A stretch of DNA of 13,452 nucleotides from a bacterium (GCA_012839015.1 DUOF01000047.1:1-13452), one strand, 5' to 3'; shown: positions 1 through 6,620, numbered from the stretch's first letter. The notes: generated by a model not told the origin, from the letters alone. Translations and numbers: made by a program.

Positions 1-79
1 ACCAACCAGGGTTGGTTACAAAATCGAAGATGGCAAGAAAGTAAGAATTGCTAAAAAATCATCTTCGGTAATTAAATAG
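1..79 (+). CDS. rplX: 50S ribosomal protein L24, C-terminal end (partial)
   Basis: The first complete codon is at position 2, and the frame runs about 25 codons to a TAG at 77-79. The readable residues are Pro-Thr-Arg-Val-Gly-Tyr-Lys, then an acidic turn Glu-Asp-Gly, then Lys-Lys-Val-Arg-Ile-Ala-Lys-Lys-Ser. This matches the conserved C-terminus of bacterial L24 (PTRVGY...DGKKVR.AKKSG). L24 is an assembly-initiating protein of the large subunit that binds 23S rRNA domain I. The gene's 5' part lies outside the window. Its position directly before rplE is the usual spc-operon order, and only 13 bases separate it from the rplE start. Confidence 0.93.
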   Translation, partial: PTRVGYKIEDGKKVRIAKKSSSVIK

Positions 80-92
80 GAGGAGGAAGAAA

Positions 93-863
93 ATGGCTGA
101 AACTAAAAAAACAACAACTAAGAAGACTGAAACTAAAGCTGCAACTGCAAAACCAGCAACTAAGAAGACTACAGAAAAAGTTGAAACTGAAAAAACAGTA
201 GCTAAGAAGACTACAACAAAAGCAGAAACTGCTAAAAAAGTTGAGACTAAAGCAACTGAAACTAAAACAGCAACAACTAAAAAAACTGTAACTAAGAAGA
301 CAACTAAAAAAGTTGAAACTCCTTCATTAAGATTAAAAGATAAATATATTAATGATGTTGTTCCAGCGTTGATGGAAGAATTCAAATATAAGTCAGTAAT
401 GCAAGCACCTAAACTTGTTAAGGTTGTTATTAACATTGGTGTCGGTGATGCTGCAAAAAATTCTAAATTATTAGAAGAATCATTAAAAGAACTAACACTA
501 ATAACTGGTCAAAAACCAATTGTTACTAGAGCTAAGAAATCTATCGCATCGTTCAGACTTAGAGAAGGTATGCCGATCGGTTGTAAAGTTACACTAAGGG
601 GGGCAAAAATGTATCATTTCCTTGATAAATTAATTAATATTTCCCTTCCACGTGTTAGAGACTTTAGAGGAGTAAGTAAGAATTCATTTGATGGTAGAGG
701 TAACTATACTCTAGGAATCAGAGAACAAATTATTTTCCCAGAAGTTGATTATGATTTAGTAAATGTAATTAGAGGAATGGACGTTGTAATTGTTACAACT
801 GCCGAAACAGACAAAGAAGCATTGGGCTTACTAAGCGGCTTGGGAATGCCGTTTGTAAAATAG
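93..863 (+). CDS. rplE: 50S ribosomal protein L5 with a 77-residue Lys/Thr-rich N-terminal extension
   Basis: L5 binds 5S rRNA with L18 and L25-type partners and forms part of the central protuberance, contacting S13 and the P-site tRNA. Residues 78-256 align without gaps, from memory, with the 179-residue L5 of Bacillus, including TRAKKSIA, FRLREGMPIG, LPRVRDFRGVS, FDGRGNYTLGI and the terminal GMPF-K. Residues 1-77 are extra: about 27 Thr, 23 Lys and 9 Glu, the rest Ala, Val, Pro and Met, with no aromatic, Leu or Ile residue and a net charge near +14. The ATG at 93 is chosen because AGGAGG at 81-86 precedes it. No ATG, GTG or TTG with a ribosome binding site occurs in frame near residue 78, so the tail appears to be translated. 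It is probably disordered; its function is unknown. Confidence 0.97.
   Translation: MAETKKTTTKKTETKAATAKPATKKTTEKVETEKTVAKKTTTKAETAKKVETKATETKTATTKKTVTKKTTKKVETPSLRLKDKYINDVVPALMEEFKYKSVMQAPKLVKVVINIGVGDAAKNSKLLEESLKELTLITGQKPIVTRAKKSIASFRLREGMPIGCKVTLRGAKMYHFLDKLINISLPRVRDFRGVSKNSFDGRGNYTLGIREQIIFPEVDYDLVNVIRGMDVVIVTTAETDKEALGLLSGLGMPFVK
117..242 (+). repeat. Three 42-bp tandem units encoding a 14-residue repeat in the L5 tail
   Basis: Units at 117-158, 159-200 and 201-242 each open with (A/G)CTAAGAAGACT and encode TKKTETKAATAKPA, TKKTTEKVETEKTV and AKKTTTKAETAKKV. The next 14 codons (243-284) keep the composition but have lost the opening motif. A further ACTAAGAAGACA occurs at 291-302. 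The spacing is exactly 42 bases between the first three copies. Identical Lys-Lys-Thr codons (AAG AAG ACT) recur although AAA is the commoner Lys codon nearby, so duplication explains the tail better than chance low complexity. Confidence 0.7.
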
Positions 864-878
864 AGGGGGAATGAAACG

Positions 879-1064
879 ATGGCAAAGAAATCATTAGTAG
901 TTAAATATAACCGTCCTAAGAAATTCAAGGTTAGAGAATATACTAGATGTGAACGTTGTGGAAGACCTCACTCAGTACTTCGTAAATTTAAACTATGCCG
1001 TATATGTCTTAGAGAACTTGCCTATGATGGTCAAATTCCAGGACTTAAAAAGGCTAGTTGGTAA
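879..1064 (+). CDS. rpsN: 30S ribosomal protein S14, zinc-binding short form (type Z)
   Basis: This is the 61-residue short S14 of the small-subunit head. It carries a four-cysteine zinc ribbon, C24-x2-C27 and C40-x2-C43, in the context TRCERCGRPH...CRICLRELA, and ends in the usual GQIPGLKKASW. The length is standard for the zinc form and much shorter than the roughly 100-residue zinc-free paralogue. A GAGGGGG ribosome binding site at 863-869 overlaps the rplE stop and precedes the ATG at 879. An ATG at 871 is out of frame and not used. Keeping the zinc form suggests that zinc is normally sufficient, as for L36 and Adk in the same cluster. Confidence 0.97.
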   Translation: MAKKSLVVKYNRPKKFKVREYTRCERCGRPHSVLRKFKLCRICLRELAYDGQIPGLKKASW

Positions 1065-1069
1065 GGAGG
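1064..1069 (+). promoter_or_regulatory. Ribosome binding site that fixes the rpsH start
   Basis: AGGAGG begins at the last base of the rpsN stop codon and ends nine bases before the ATG at 1079. It supports that start over the upstream TTG at 1058 and the ATG at 1085. Confidence 0.75.
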
Positions 1070-1078
1070 AGAAAAGTT

Positions 1079-1477
1079 ATGATAATGACAGATCCAATAG
1101 CAGATATGTTAACACGTATCAGAAATGCTAATATGATGAAAAACAAACAAGTATTAATGCCTAATTCTAAAATTAAAGTAGAAATAGCTAAAATATTAAA
1201 AGAAGAAGGTTTTATAGCTGATTATAGAATATTAGATGATGAAACTAACAAGAAAACACTAGAACTAGATTTAAAATATGTAGGCAATGAGAGAGTAATT
1301 TCTGGTCTTAAAAGAATTTCTAAGCCTGGACTTAGAGTTTATGCAAAAGCTGGCGATCTACCTAAAGTGTTAAATGGTCTAGGTATTGCAATTATTTCCA
1401 CATCTAAGGGATTAATGTGCGATAAGAAGGCCAGGGAAGAACTAATAGGCGGCGAAGTAGTCGCTTATATATGGTAG
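1079..1477 (+). CDS. rpsH: 30S ribosomal protein S8
   Basis: S8 is a primary binder of the 16S rRNA central domain and, in studied bacteria, the translational repressor of the spc operon. From the ATG at 1079 the protein has 132 residues and opens MIMTDPIADMLTRIRN, which parallels the 132-residue Bacillus S8. The conserved region NERVISGLKRISKPGLRVYAK and the terminal GGEV-AY-W are present. A longer frame could start at a TTG at 1058, but that lies inside rpsN and before the ribosome binding site, so I reject it. A second ATG at 1085 is 15 bases from the Shine-Dalgarno and less likely. The S8 target site that would allow autoregulation was not identified in this window. Confidence 0.96.
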   Translation: MIMTDPIADMLTRIRNANMMKNKQVLMPNSKIKVEIAKILKEEGFIADYRILDDETNKKTLELDLKYVGNERVISGLKRISKPGLRVYAKAGDLPKVLNGLGIAIISTSKGLMCDKKAREELIGGEVVAYIW

Positions 1478-1487
1478 GGGGTATATA

Positions 1488-2033
1488 ATGTCTAGAATAG
1501 GAAATAAAATCATCACTATACCTAAAGAGGTAGAAGTAACTATAGATGAAAATAACAATGTAGTTGCAAAAGGACCTAAAGGTACTTTAACTAATAAGTT
1601 TTCAAAACTTCTTACTATTACAAATGAAAATAATGAAATTAGAATTACTCGTGCTAACGAAGAAAAACACACTAAACAATTACATGGAACCACTAGAGCT
1701 CTAATCAACGGAATGGTCGTAGGAGTTTCAGAGGGATTCAAAAAAGAACTTAAGATCCAAGGTATTGGATACCGTGCTAGAATGGAAGGAAACGACTTAG
1801 TTTTAAGTGTTGGCTTCTCTCACCCGGTAACAGTTAAACCTATTGAAGGGGTAACTATTGAAGTTCCAAAGAATAACTCTATTATCATAAGCGGTATTAA
1901 CAAACAAGTAGTAGGTCAAATGGCCGCCACTATAAGAAGTGTTAGAAAACCAGAACCATATGGTGGCAAAGGAATCATGTATGTTGATGAGAGAATTATT
2001 CGTAAAGTCGGTAAAAAAGCAGGTAAGAGTTAA
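1488..2033 (+). CDS. rplF: 50S ribosomal protein L6
   Basis: L6 lies near the factor-binding site of the large subunit and contacts the sarcin-ricin loop region of 23S rRNA. The 181 residues match the family's usual length of about 178. The start MSRIGNKIITIPKEVEV and the block HGTTRALINGMVVGVSEGF, at roughly residues 66-84, are typical of the first of the two duplicated domains. The second domain has GYRARMEGNDLVLSVGFSHPV and ends in RKPEPYGGKGI-Y-DE, the diagnostic L6 C-terminal signature. A GGGGG tract at 1477-1481, overlapping the rpsH stop, serves as ribosome binding site. The gene ends in tandem stops, TAA then TAG, at 2031-2036. Confidence 0.97.
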   Translation: MSRIGNKIITIPKEVEVTIDENNNVVAKGPKGTLTNKFSKLLTITNENNEIRITRANEEKHTKQLHGTTRALINGMVVGVSEGFKKELKIQGIGYRARMEGNDLVLSVGFSHPVTVKPIEGVTIEVPKNNSIIISGINKQVVGQMAATIRSVRKPEPYGGKGIMYVDERIIRKVGKKAGKS

Positions 2034-2051
2034 TAGGAAAGGGGAAAGAAA

Positions 2052-2408
2052 ATGATTAAAAGAGTTTCTCGCAATAAACTTCGTCAAAAACGTCATACTC
2101 GTGTTAGAGGAAAGATTAGTGGAACTAGTGAATGCCCACGTTTAAGTGTATTCCGTTCTAATAAAAACATCAGTGCTCAAATTATTGATGATGAAAAAGG
2201 AATAACTTTAGCCAGTGCTTCTACTATAAATATGGATTTAACTAATAAATCTAATATTGAAGCCGCTAGTAAAGTTGGCGAAGAAATAGCTAAAAAAGCT
2301 ATTGAGAATAAAATTGAAACTGTGGTTTTTGATCGTAGTGGATATTTATACCACGGAAGAGTTAAGGCTTTAGCAGATGCTGCTAGAGAAGCTGGACTAA
2401 AGTTCTAG
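2052..2408 (+). CDS. rplR: 50S ribosomal protein L18
   Basis: L18 binds 5S rRNA in the central protuberance, next to L5. The protein has 118 residues, against about 120 in Bacillus. It shows the basic N-terminal arm KRVSRNKLRQKRHTRVR, the PRLSVFRSNKNI-AQIIDD strand region, and the end FDRSGYLYHGRVKALADAAREAGL, which is the family signature. The start ATG at 2052 follows a purine-rich AAAGGGGAAAG stretch. It is followed after 12 bases by rpsE. Nothing unusual is visible. Confidence 0.97.
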   Translation: MIKRVSRNKLRQKRHTRVRGKISGTSECPRLSVFRSNKNISAQIIDDEKGITLASASTINMDLTNKSNIEAASKVGEEIAKKAIENKIETVVFDRSGYLYHGRVKALADAAREAGLKF

Positions 2409-2420
2409 GGAGGCGAAAAA

Positions 2421-3017
2421 ATGGAAAAAAAAGAAATGAAACAAGAAAATACTAGGGACACAAACGAAAACATACCTGTTAGAACTAAGGGTGGTAAGAA
2501 TTTTCGTAAAGGTGGAAATAGAAGAAAACGTGAAGTGAAACGCTTTGAAGAAAGAGTTGTTTCTATAAATCGTGTTGCTAAAACCGTAAAGGGTGGAAGA
2601 AAAATTAGATTTAACGCTCTAGTTGTTATTGGAGATGGAAAAGGGACAGTTGGTTTTGGTTTTGGAAAAGCTAACGAAGTACCTGACGCTATCAAAAAGG
2701 CAATTGAGATCGCTAAAACTAATTTATACAAAATCGAAATGAGTAAAGGTGATACTCTACCGTTCGAAACTATAGGTAAACATGGAGCTTCTGAAGTATT
2801 CATGAAACCTGCACCTGTTGGTACTGGTGTTATCGCCGGTGGACCAGTTCGTGCTGTACTAGAATTAGCAGGAATTAAAAATATTTACTCTAAAGTTAAT
2901 GGATCAAGAACACCTATAAACGTAGTCAGAGCTACTGTTAATGGAATCGAAAACATTGCTAAATTCAAAACTGCGGCTAGAAACCGTAGAAGTAATCCCG
3001 AAGAAGCTGTAGCTTAA
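2421..3017 (+). CDS. rpsE: 30S ribosomal protein S5 with a basic N-terminal extension
   Basis: S5 sits at the mRNA entry side and back of the small subunit and affects decoding accuracy. The family core begins around residue 42 with FEERVVSINRVAKTVKGGRK, continues through the double-stranded RNA-binding fold, and includes GTGVIAGGPVRAVLELAGI and TPIN-VRAT. The total is 198 residues, against 166 in Bacillus. About 31 of the extra residues lie before the core and are rich in Lys, Arg, Glu, Asn and Gly. The ATG at 2421 has GGGAGG at 2408-2413 in front of it. A second in-frame ATG at 2436 has poorer spacing. The next gene is rplO, not rpmD. Tandem TAA-TAG stops end the gene. Confidence 0.96.
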   Translation: MEKKEMKQENTRDTNENIPVRTKGGKNFRKGGNRRKREVKRFEERVVSINRVAKTVKGGRKIRFNALVVIGDGKGTVGFGFGKANEVPDAIKKAIEIAKTNLYKIEMSKGDTLPFETIGKHGASEVFMKPAPVGTGVIAGGPVRAVLELAGIKNIYSKVNGSRTPINVVRATVNGIENIAKFKTAARNRRSNPEEAVA

Positions 3018-3041
3018 TAGCTAAAAAGGAGGTGCGGGAAT

Positions 3042-3485
3042 ATGAAACTAAATGAACTAAAATATACTGAAGGTGCTAAGACTGCTCCTAAGAGATTAGG
3101 AAAAGGAAAAGGATCTGGTACTGGTAAAACTGCTGGTAAAGGCCATAAAGGACAAAAAGCTAGAAGTGGTGGCGGAGTTAGAATCGGATTTGAAGGTGGA
3201 CAAACTCCACTTCACCGTAGATTACCTAAAAAAGGCTTCTCTAACTACAATCATGAAGAGAAATATGCTACTATTAATGTGGAAAAATTAAATTCTCTAA
3301 GAGCTGGAAGCAGGGTTACTTTAGAAGTTTTAAAGGAAAAAGGTCTTATAACTACTAAGTATGATACTTTAAAAGTTTTAGGAAGAGGACCTTTAGAAAA
3401 GAAATTTACTGTTATAGCTAATAAATTTTCAAAAGGGGCTATTGAAGCGATCGAAAAAGCCGGTGGAAAAATCGAGGTGCTATAG
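3042..3485 (+). CDS. rplO: 50S ribosomal protein L15
   Basis: L15 is a late-assembly protein whose long glycine-rich N-terminal arm threads into 23S rRNA. Residues 1-70 contain the family hallmark: KRLGKGKGSGTGKTAGKGHKGQKARSGG followed by GFEGGQTPLHRRLPKKGF. The globular C-terminal domain ends AIEKAGGKIEVL. The 147 residues are a normal length. A strong AAGGAGGTG at 3026-3034 precedes the ATG at 3042. The stop TAG at 3483-3485 directly abuts the secY ATG, so the two genes are probably translationally coupled. Confidence 0.97.
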   Translation: MKLNELKYTEGAKTAPKRLGKGKGSGTGKTAGKGHKGQKARSGGGVRIGFEGGQTPLHRRLPKKGFSNYNHEEKYATINVEKLNSLRAGSRVTLEVLKEKGLITTKYDTLKVLGRGPLEKKFTVIANKFSKGAIEAIEKAGGKIEVL

Positions 3486-4802
3486 ATGATAAGGAAACTA
3501 GTAGAAATATTTAAATCTAAAGAATTAAGAGAAAGAATTTTCTTTACTCTTGGTATTTTCCTAGTCTTCAAAATTGGTACTACACTTATAGTCCCAGGAA
3601 TTACTCCTAACATAATTGAATTTAAAGACGGAGACTTATTCAGTTTAATGAACGTATTAGGTGGTAATTCCCTACAAAACTTCTCATTGTTTGCTTTAGG
3701 TATATCTCCTTATATTACGTCATCTATTATAATTCAGTTATTATCGATGATGGAAATACTACCTAAACTTAGTGAATTATCTAAGCAAGGTGAAAAGGGA
3801 AGAAAGAAACTTGATAACGCAACTAGATATCTAACGATTATCCTAGCAGCTGTACAAGGATTTGGAACTATAAAATTAATGGAAGGCTACGGTCTTACTC
3901 CAGTACACGGAGGGATATTTACTACTTGGGATTATATCTATATAACTATTACTATAGTAGCTGGTTCAATGTTTGTTCTTTGGTTAGCAGACAGAATTAG
4001 CTCTAAAGGTATTGGTAACGGTGTTTCCATGATAATTGCAGCAGGAATTGTTTCAACAATCCCTACGCAAATGATGGGAGCATACAGAAACTTTATTGAT
4101 TTTGGTCTAAGTAATAATGTAATTATCTCTGGTATTATTAGCTTTATGATTTACTTATTGGCTTATTTATTATTTATACTATTCGTTGTGTTTATTGAGA
4201 AAAGTGTCCGGAAGATTCCACTTCAACACTCACAAAACACCACTAAACCTGGTGATGTTCACCATCTACCAGTTAAATTAAACCCAGCAGGTGTTATTCC
4301 AGTTATCTTCTCCTCATCATTTATGATGGCGATTGTAACAATAGCATCGATGTTTGGGAGTGAAAATCAAACTGCGGTATTAATTTCTCAAATATTTAAT
4401 ATGTCAGCAGATGTAAATGGGGTTTACTGGGGATTAATGATTTATGTATTCTTAATTATTGTCTTTACCTTCTTCTGGTCAAATATGCAATTAGATCCTG
4501 CTAAGTTAAGTGAAAACTTGGCTCAGAATAATTCATATATTCCAGGGATTAGACAAGGAAGAGAAACAGAAAATTATTTATCTAAAGTAATTAATCGAGT
4601 AGCAGCAGTTGGGGGACTTACCCTGAGTGCAGTTGCAGCTCTACCAATCTTACTTACTATTTGGTTTGATCTAGATAGTTCGATAGCTTTCGGAGGTACT
4701 TCACTAATAATCGTTGTTGGTGTTGCCTTAGAAACTTATGAACAAGTTAAGTCTAAACTAGCCGGTAAGGAATACAAGGGCTTTGGAAAAAGGGGAGCCT
4801 AA
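3486..4802 (+). CDS. secY: Preprotein translocase channel subunit SecY
   Basis: SecY forms the protein-conducting channel of the cytoplasmic membrane with SecE and SecG, and works with SecA and the signal recognition pathway. The 438 residues show about ten hydrophobic segments. Recognisable family stretches are FALGISPYITSSIIIQLL (about residues 68-85), KGIGNGVSMIIAAGIV (174-189), LNPAGVIPVIFSSS (265-278), PGIRQGRETENYL (353-365) and the C-terminal SLIIVVGVALETYEQ. The C-terminus KGFGKRGA is basic and cytoplasmic. It starts immediately after the rplO stop, and its ribosome binding site, GAGGTG at 3474-3479, lies inside rplO. Its TAA shares a base with the adk ATG (TAATG). Confidence 0.98.
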   Translation: MIRKLVEIFKSKELRERIFFTLGIFLVFKIGTTLIVPGITPNIIEFKDGDLFSLMNVLGGNSLQNFSLFALGISPYITSSIIIQLLSMMEILPKLSELSKQGEKGRKKLDNATRYLTIILAAVQGFGTIKLMEGYGLTPVHGGIFTTWDYIYITITIVAGSMFVLWLADRISSKGIGNGVSMIIAAGIVSTIPTQMMGAYRNFIDFGLSNNVIISGIISFMIYLLAYLLFILFVVFIEKSVRKIPLQHSQNTTKPGDVHHLPVKLNPAGVIPVIFSSSFMMAIVTIASMFGSENQTAVLISQIFNMSADVNGVYWGLMIYVFLIIVFTFFWSNMQLDPAKLSENLAQNNSYIPGIRQGRETENYLSKVINRVAAVGGLTLSAVAALPILLTIWFDLDSSIAFGGTSLIIVVGVALETYEQVKSKLAGKEYKGFGKRGA

Positions 4803-5458
4803 TGATAGTAGTCTTGTTAGGGGCACCCGGAAGCGGGAAAGGAACTCAGTCTAAATTATTAGAAGCATCATACAACTTAAAGCATCTCTCTACTGGGGAT
4901 TTACTTAGAAGCAGATCTAAAGTTAGAGATGAGTTAGGTAAATACATCTCAGACAAGATTGACAATGGCTATTTTGTCAGCGATGAAGTCATGCTAAAAA
5001 TAATCGAAGAAGAGTTGGCTAATAAAACTAACTACAATGGATACGTCTTTGACGGATATCCAAGAAACCTAGCTCAAGCAATTAAGTTTGATGAGCTAAT
5101 CAAAAAGGTTGGCAGGAAGATTGATTTAATTATTAATCTTGACATAAATGATGCGGTGATTGTTGAGAGAATTGCTGCTCGGAGGGTTTGTAAGTGTGGC
5201 GCTTCATACCACTTACAATCTAACCCGCCTGCAATAGAAAATGTTTGTGACGTTTGTGGATCCAAGTTATATCAAAGAAAAGATGATAACGAGGAAAGTG
5301 TTAGGATAAGGATTAAGAAGTATTATGAATTGACTAAACCGGTAGTAGATTACTACCAAAAACAAAATCTAGTCACAAATATAGATGCACTTCAAAGTAT
5401 CGATGAAGTACATCAAAGTATTAAGAGAGTCTTAGAGGTGTATAGTAGTGATAATTAG
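4802..5458 (+). CDS. adk: Adenylate kinase with a zinc-knuckle lid
   Basis: Adk interconverts ATP plus AMP and two ADP in the cytoplasm and balances the adenylate pool. The P-loop GAPGSGKGT is at residues 7-15. The AMP-binding TGDLLR follows near residue 31, FDGYPRN (the usual FDGFPR with Tyr for Phe) near 84, and the lid ends in RKDDNEESVRIR. The lid carries cysteines at 130, 132, 149 and 152, as in zinc-containing Gram-positive enzymes, but the first pair is spaced C-x-C instead of the usual C-x2-C. At 218 residues it is a long-lid type of ordinary length. It overlaps secY by one base and map by 11 bases. Product identity is certain; zinc binding with the shortened knuckle is inferred. Confidence 0.97.
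   Translation: MIVVLLGAPGSGKGTQSKLLEASYNLKHLSTGDLLRSRSKVRDELGKYISDKIDNGYFVSDEVMLKIIEEELANKTNYNGYVFDGYPRNLAQAIKFDELIKKVGRKIDLIINLDINDAVIVERIAARRVCKCGASYHLQSNPPAIENVCDVCGSKLYQRKDDNEESVRIRIKKYYELTKPVVDYYQKQNLVTNIDALQSIDEVHQSIKRVLEVYSSDN
5434..5440 (+). promoter_or_regulatory. Ribosome binding site supporting the GTG start of map
   Basis: AGAGGTG inside the last codons of adk ends seven bases before the GTG at 5448. It supports initiation at this GTG, 11 bases upstream of the end of adk, and suggests translational coupling. Confidence 0.65.
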
Positions 5459-6197
5459 AAAAAGTGAAGCAGAGATTGAAATAATGCGTGAAGCTGGCCG
5501 TATTGTGGCCGCAACCCACAGACATTTAGAACAATTTTTAAAACCTGGTGTTACTACTAAAAAACTTGACGAAATGGCTGAAAAGTTTATTCTAAGTCAG
5601 GGAGCAAAACCTTCCTTCAAAGGCTATGGAGGCTTTAAGGGGAGCATTTGTGCTTCTATTAACGAGGTAGTCATTCACGGGATACCTTCTAAAAAGGTAA
5701 TCCTAGAAGAGGGCGATATCATCTCACTAGACATTGGAGCCGAGTATAAAGGATATCATGGTGATAGTGCTTGGACCTATGCAATTGGAGAAGTATCCCC
5801 GGAAGCCAAAAAGTTAATGGAAGTAACCAAAGAGGCATTGTTCATTGGCTTAGAACAGGTTAAGCCTGGTAACAGAATAAGCGACATTTCTTCCGCTATT
5901 GAAACTCATGTAAAATCTTTTGGATTTGATGTCCCAAGAGACTACACGGGTCATGGAGTCGGGAAAGATTTACATGAAGATCCGGTTATTCCAAACTTTG
6001 GAACTCCGGGTAGGGGACCAAGGATTGAAAAAGGCATGGTCTTCGCAGTAGAACCAATGGTTGTGGAAGGTAGTCATCACACAATGACTCTAACAGACGA
6101 TTGGACAGTTGTAACCATCGACAAAAAACTAGCAGCTCATTATGAGCATACAGTGGCAGTCACTGATGATGGTTATGAAATATTGACGAAAGAATAG
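5448..6197 (+). CDS. map: Type I methionine aminopeptidase
   Basis: This enzyme removes the initiator methionine from nascent proteins after deformylation, using a two-metal centre. All five metal ligands of the pita-bread fold are visible: D95 (LDIGAEY), D106 (GYHGDSAW), H169 (YTGHGVG), E202 (VEPMV) and E233 (YEHTVAV). The substrate-binding histidines H77 and H176 are also present. The 249 residues match the short bacterial type I form without an N-terminal zinc extension. It begins with GTG, overlapping adk, the only non-ATG start among the intact genes here. The adk-map-infA order is standard for Bacillota. It probably acts on the ribosomal proteins made by the same transcript, many of which start Met-Ala. 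Confidence 0.97.
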   Translation: MIIRKSEAEIEIMREAGRIVAATHRHLEQFLKPGVTTKKLDEMAEKFILSQGAKPSFKGYGGFKGSICASINEVVIHGIPSKKVILEEGDIISLDIGAEYKGYHGDSAWTYAIGEVSPEAKKLMEVTKEALFIGLEQVKPGNRISDISSAIETHVKSFGFDVPRDYTGHGVGKDLHEDPVIPNFGTPGRGPRIEKGMVFAVEPMVVEGSHHTMTLTDDWTVVTIDKKLAAHYEHTVAVTDDGYEILTKE

Positions 6198-6211
6198 TCA
6201 GGAGGTCAAAA

Positions 6212-6466
6212 ATGGCAAAAGAAGAAGTTATTGAGTTAGATGCGCTTGTAAGCGAAGCATTACCAAATGCTATATTCAAGGTAGAACTTGAAAATGGAAT
6301 GGAGATTCTGGCCCATGTTTCTGGTAAAATCCGTAAAAATTTCATACGCATTTTACCAGGTGATAGAGTCTCTGTCGAAATATCACCATACGATTTAACA
6401 CGTGGGCGAATAAAATACCGTTACCCTAGTAATTATAAACCAATTAACAAGGGTAAAAAGAAATAG
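6212..6466 (+). CDS. infA: Translation initiation factor IF-1 with a basic C-terminal tail
   Basis: IF-1 occupies the ribosomal A site during initiation and helps IF-2 and IF-3 select initiator tRNA. The OB-fold (S1-type) protein reads MAKEEVIE...LPNAIFKVELENG...LAHVSGKIRKNFIRILPGDRVSVE-SPYDLTRGRI-YRY and is unmistakable. The usual length is 72 residues, ending just after YRYK. Here it continues for about 13 residues, Pro-Ser-Asn-Tyr-Lys-Pro-Ile-Asn-Lys-Gly-Lys-Lys-Lys, giving 84. AGGAGGT at 6200-6206 is the ribosome binding site. The tail codons are in frame with a clean TAG stop, so a frameshift is unlikely. Confidence 0.97.
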   Translation: MAKEEVIELDALVSEALPNAIFKVELENGMEILAHVSGKIRKNFIRILPGDRVSVEISPYDLTRGRIKYRYPSNYKPINKGKKK

Positions 6467-6487
6467 AAGAATGGGGAGGAAAAAACT

Positions 6488-6601
6488 ATGAAAGTAAGAC
6501 CTTCAGTAAAGCCAATTTGTGATAAATGTCGGGTAATTAGAAGAAAAGGTAAAGTAATGGTTATCTGTGAAAACCCGAAGCACAAACAACGACAAGGTTA
6601 A
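6488..6601 (+). CDS. rpmJ: 50S ribosomal protein L36, zinc-binding form
   Basis: This 37-codon gene encodes MKVRPSVKPICDKCRVIRRKGKVMVIC followed by ENPKHKQRQG. It is the standard bacterial L36, which stabilises 23S rRNA near the factor-binding region. The zinc ribbon ligands C11, C14, C27 and H32 are all present, so this is the zinc (C+) form. GGGGAGGA at 6473-6480 lies seven bases before the ATG. The infA-rpmJ-rpsM position is canonical. The TAA at 6599-6601 is followed by the rpsM ribosome binding site after five bases. Confidence 0.97.
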   Translation: MKVRPSVKPICDKCRVIRRKGKVMVICENPKHKQRQG

Positions 6602-6620
6602 TTAAAAAGGAGGAAAAGAA

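Noticed and set aside
93..323. The L5 tail as a separate fused gene or a frameshift artefact
   Set aside because: It is in frame with L5, has no internal stop, and consists of repeats without a recognisable domain.
59..436. A 125-codon open frame on the minus strand encoding a very hydrophobic protein, opposite the L5 tail
   Set aside because: It mirrors the Lys/Thr repeat: AAR and ACN codons read backwards give Phe, Leu and Val. It has no ribosome binding site and overlaps a conserved gene.
1058..1078. A TTG start giving S8 seven more residues
   Set aside because: It lies before the AGGAGG at 1064-1069 and inside rpsN; the ATG at 1079 gives the standard 132-residue length.
949..1131. A 60-codon forward frame overlapping rpsN and rpsH
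   Set aside because: It is out of frame with two certain ribosomal protein genes and shows no recognisable composition.
1442..1741. Minus-strand open frames opposite rplF, rplR, rpsE, rplO, rpoA, ecfT and truA
   Set aside because: All are shadows of well-conserved genes in an AT-rich genome, without ribosome binding sites or recognisable domains.
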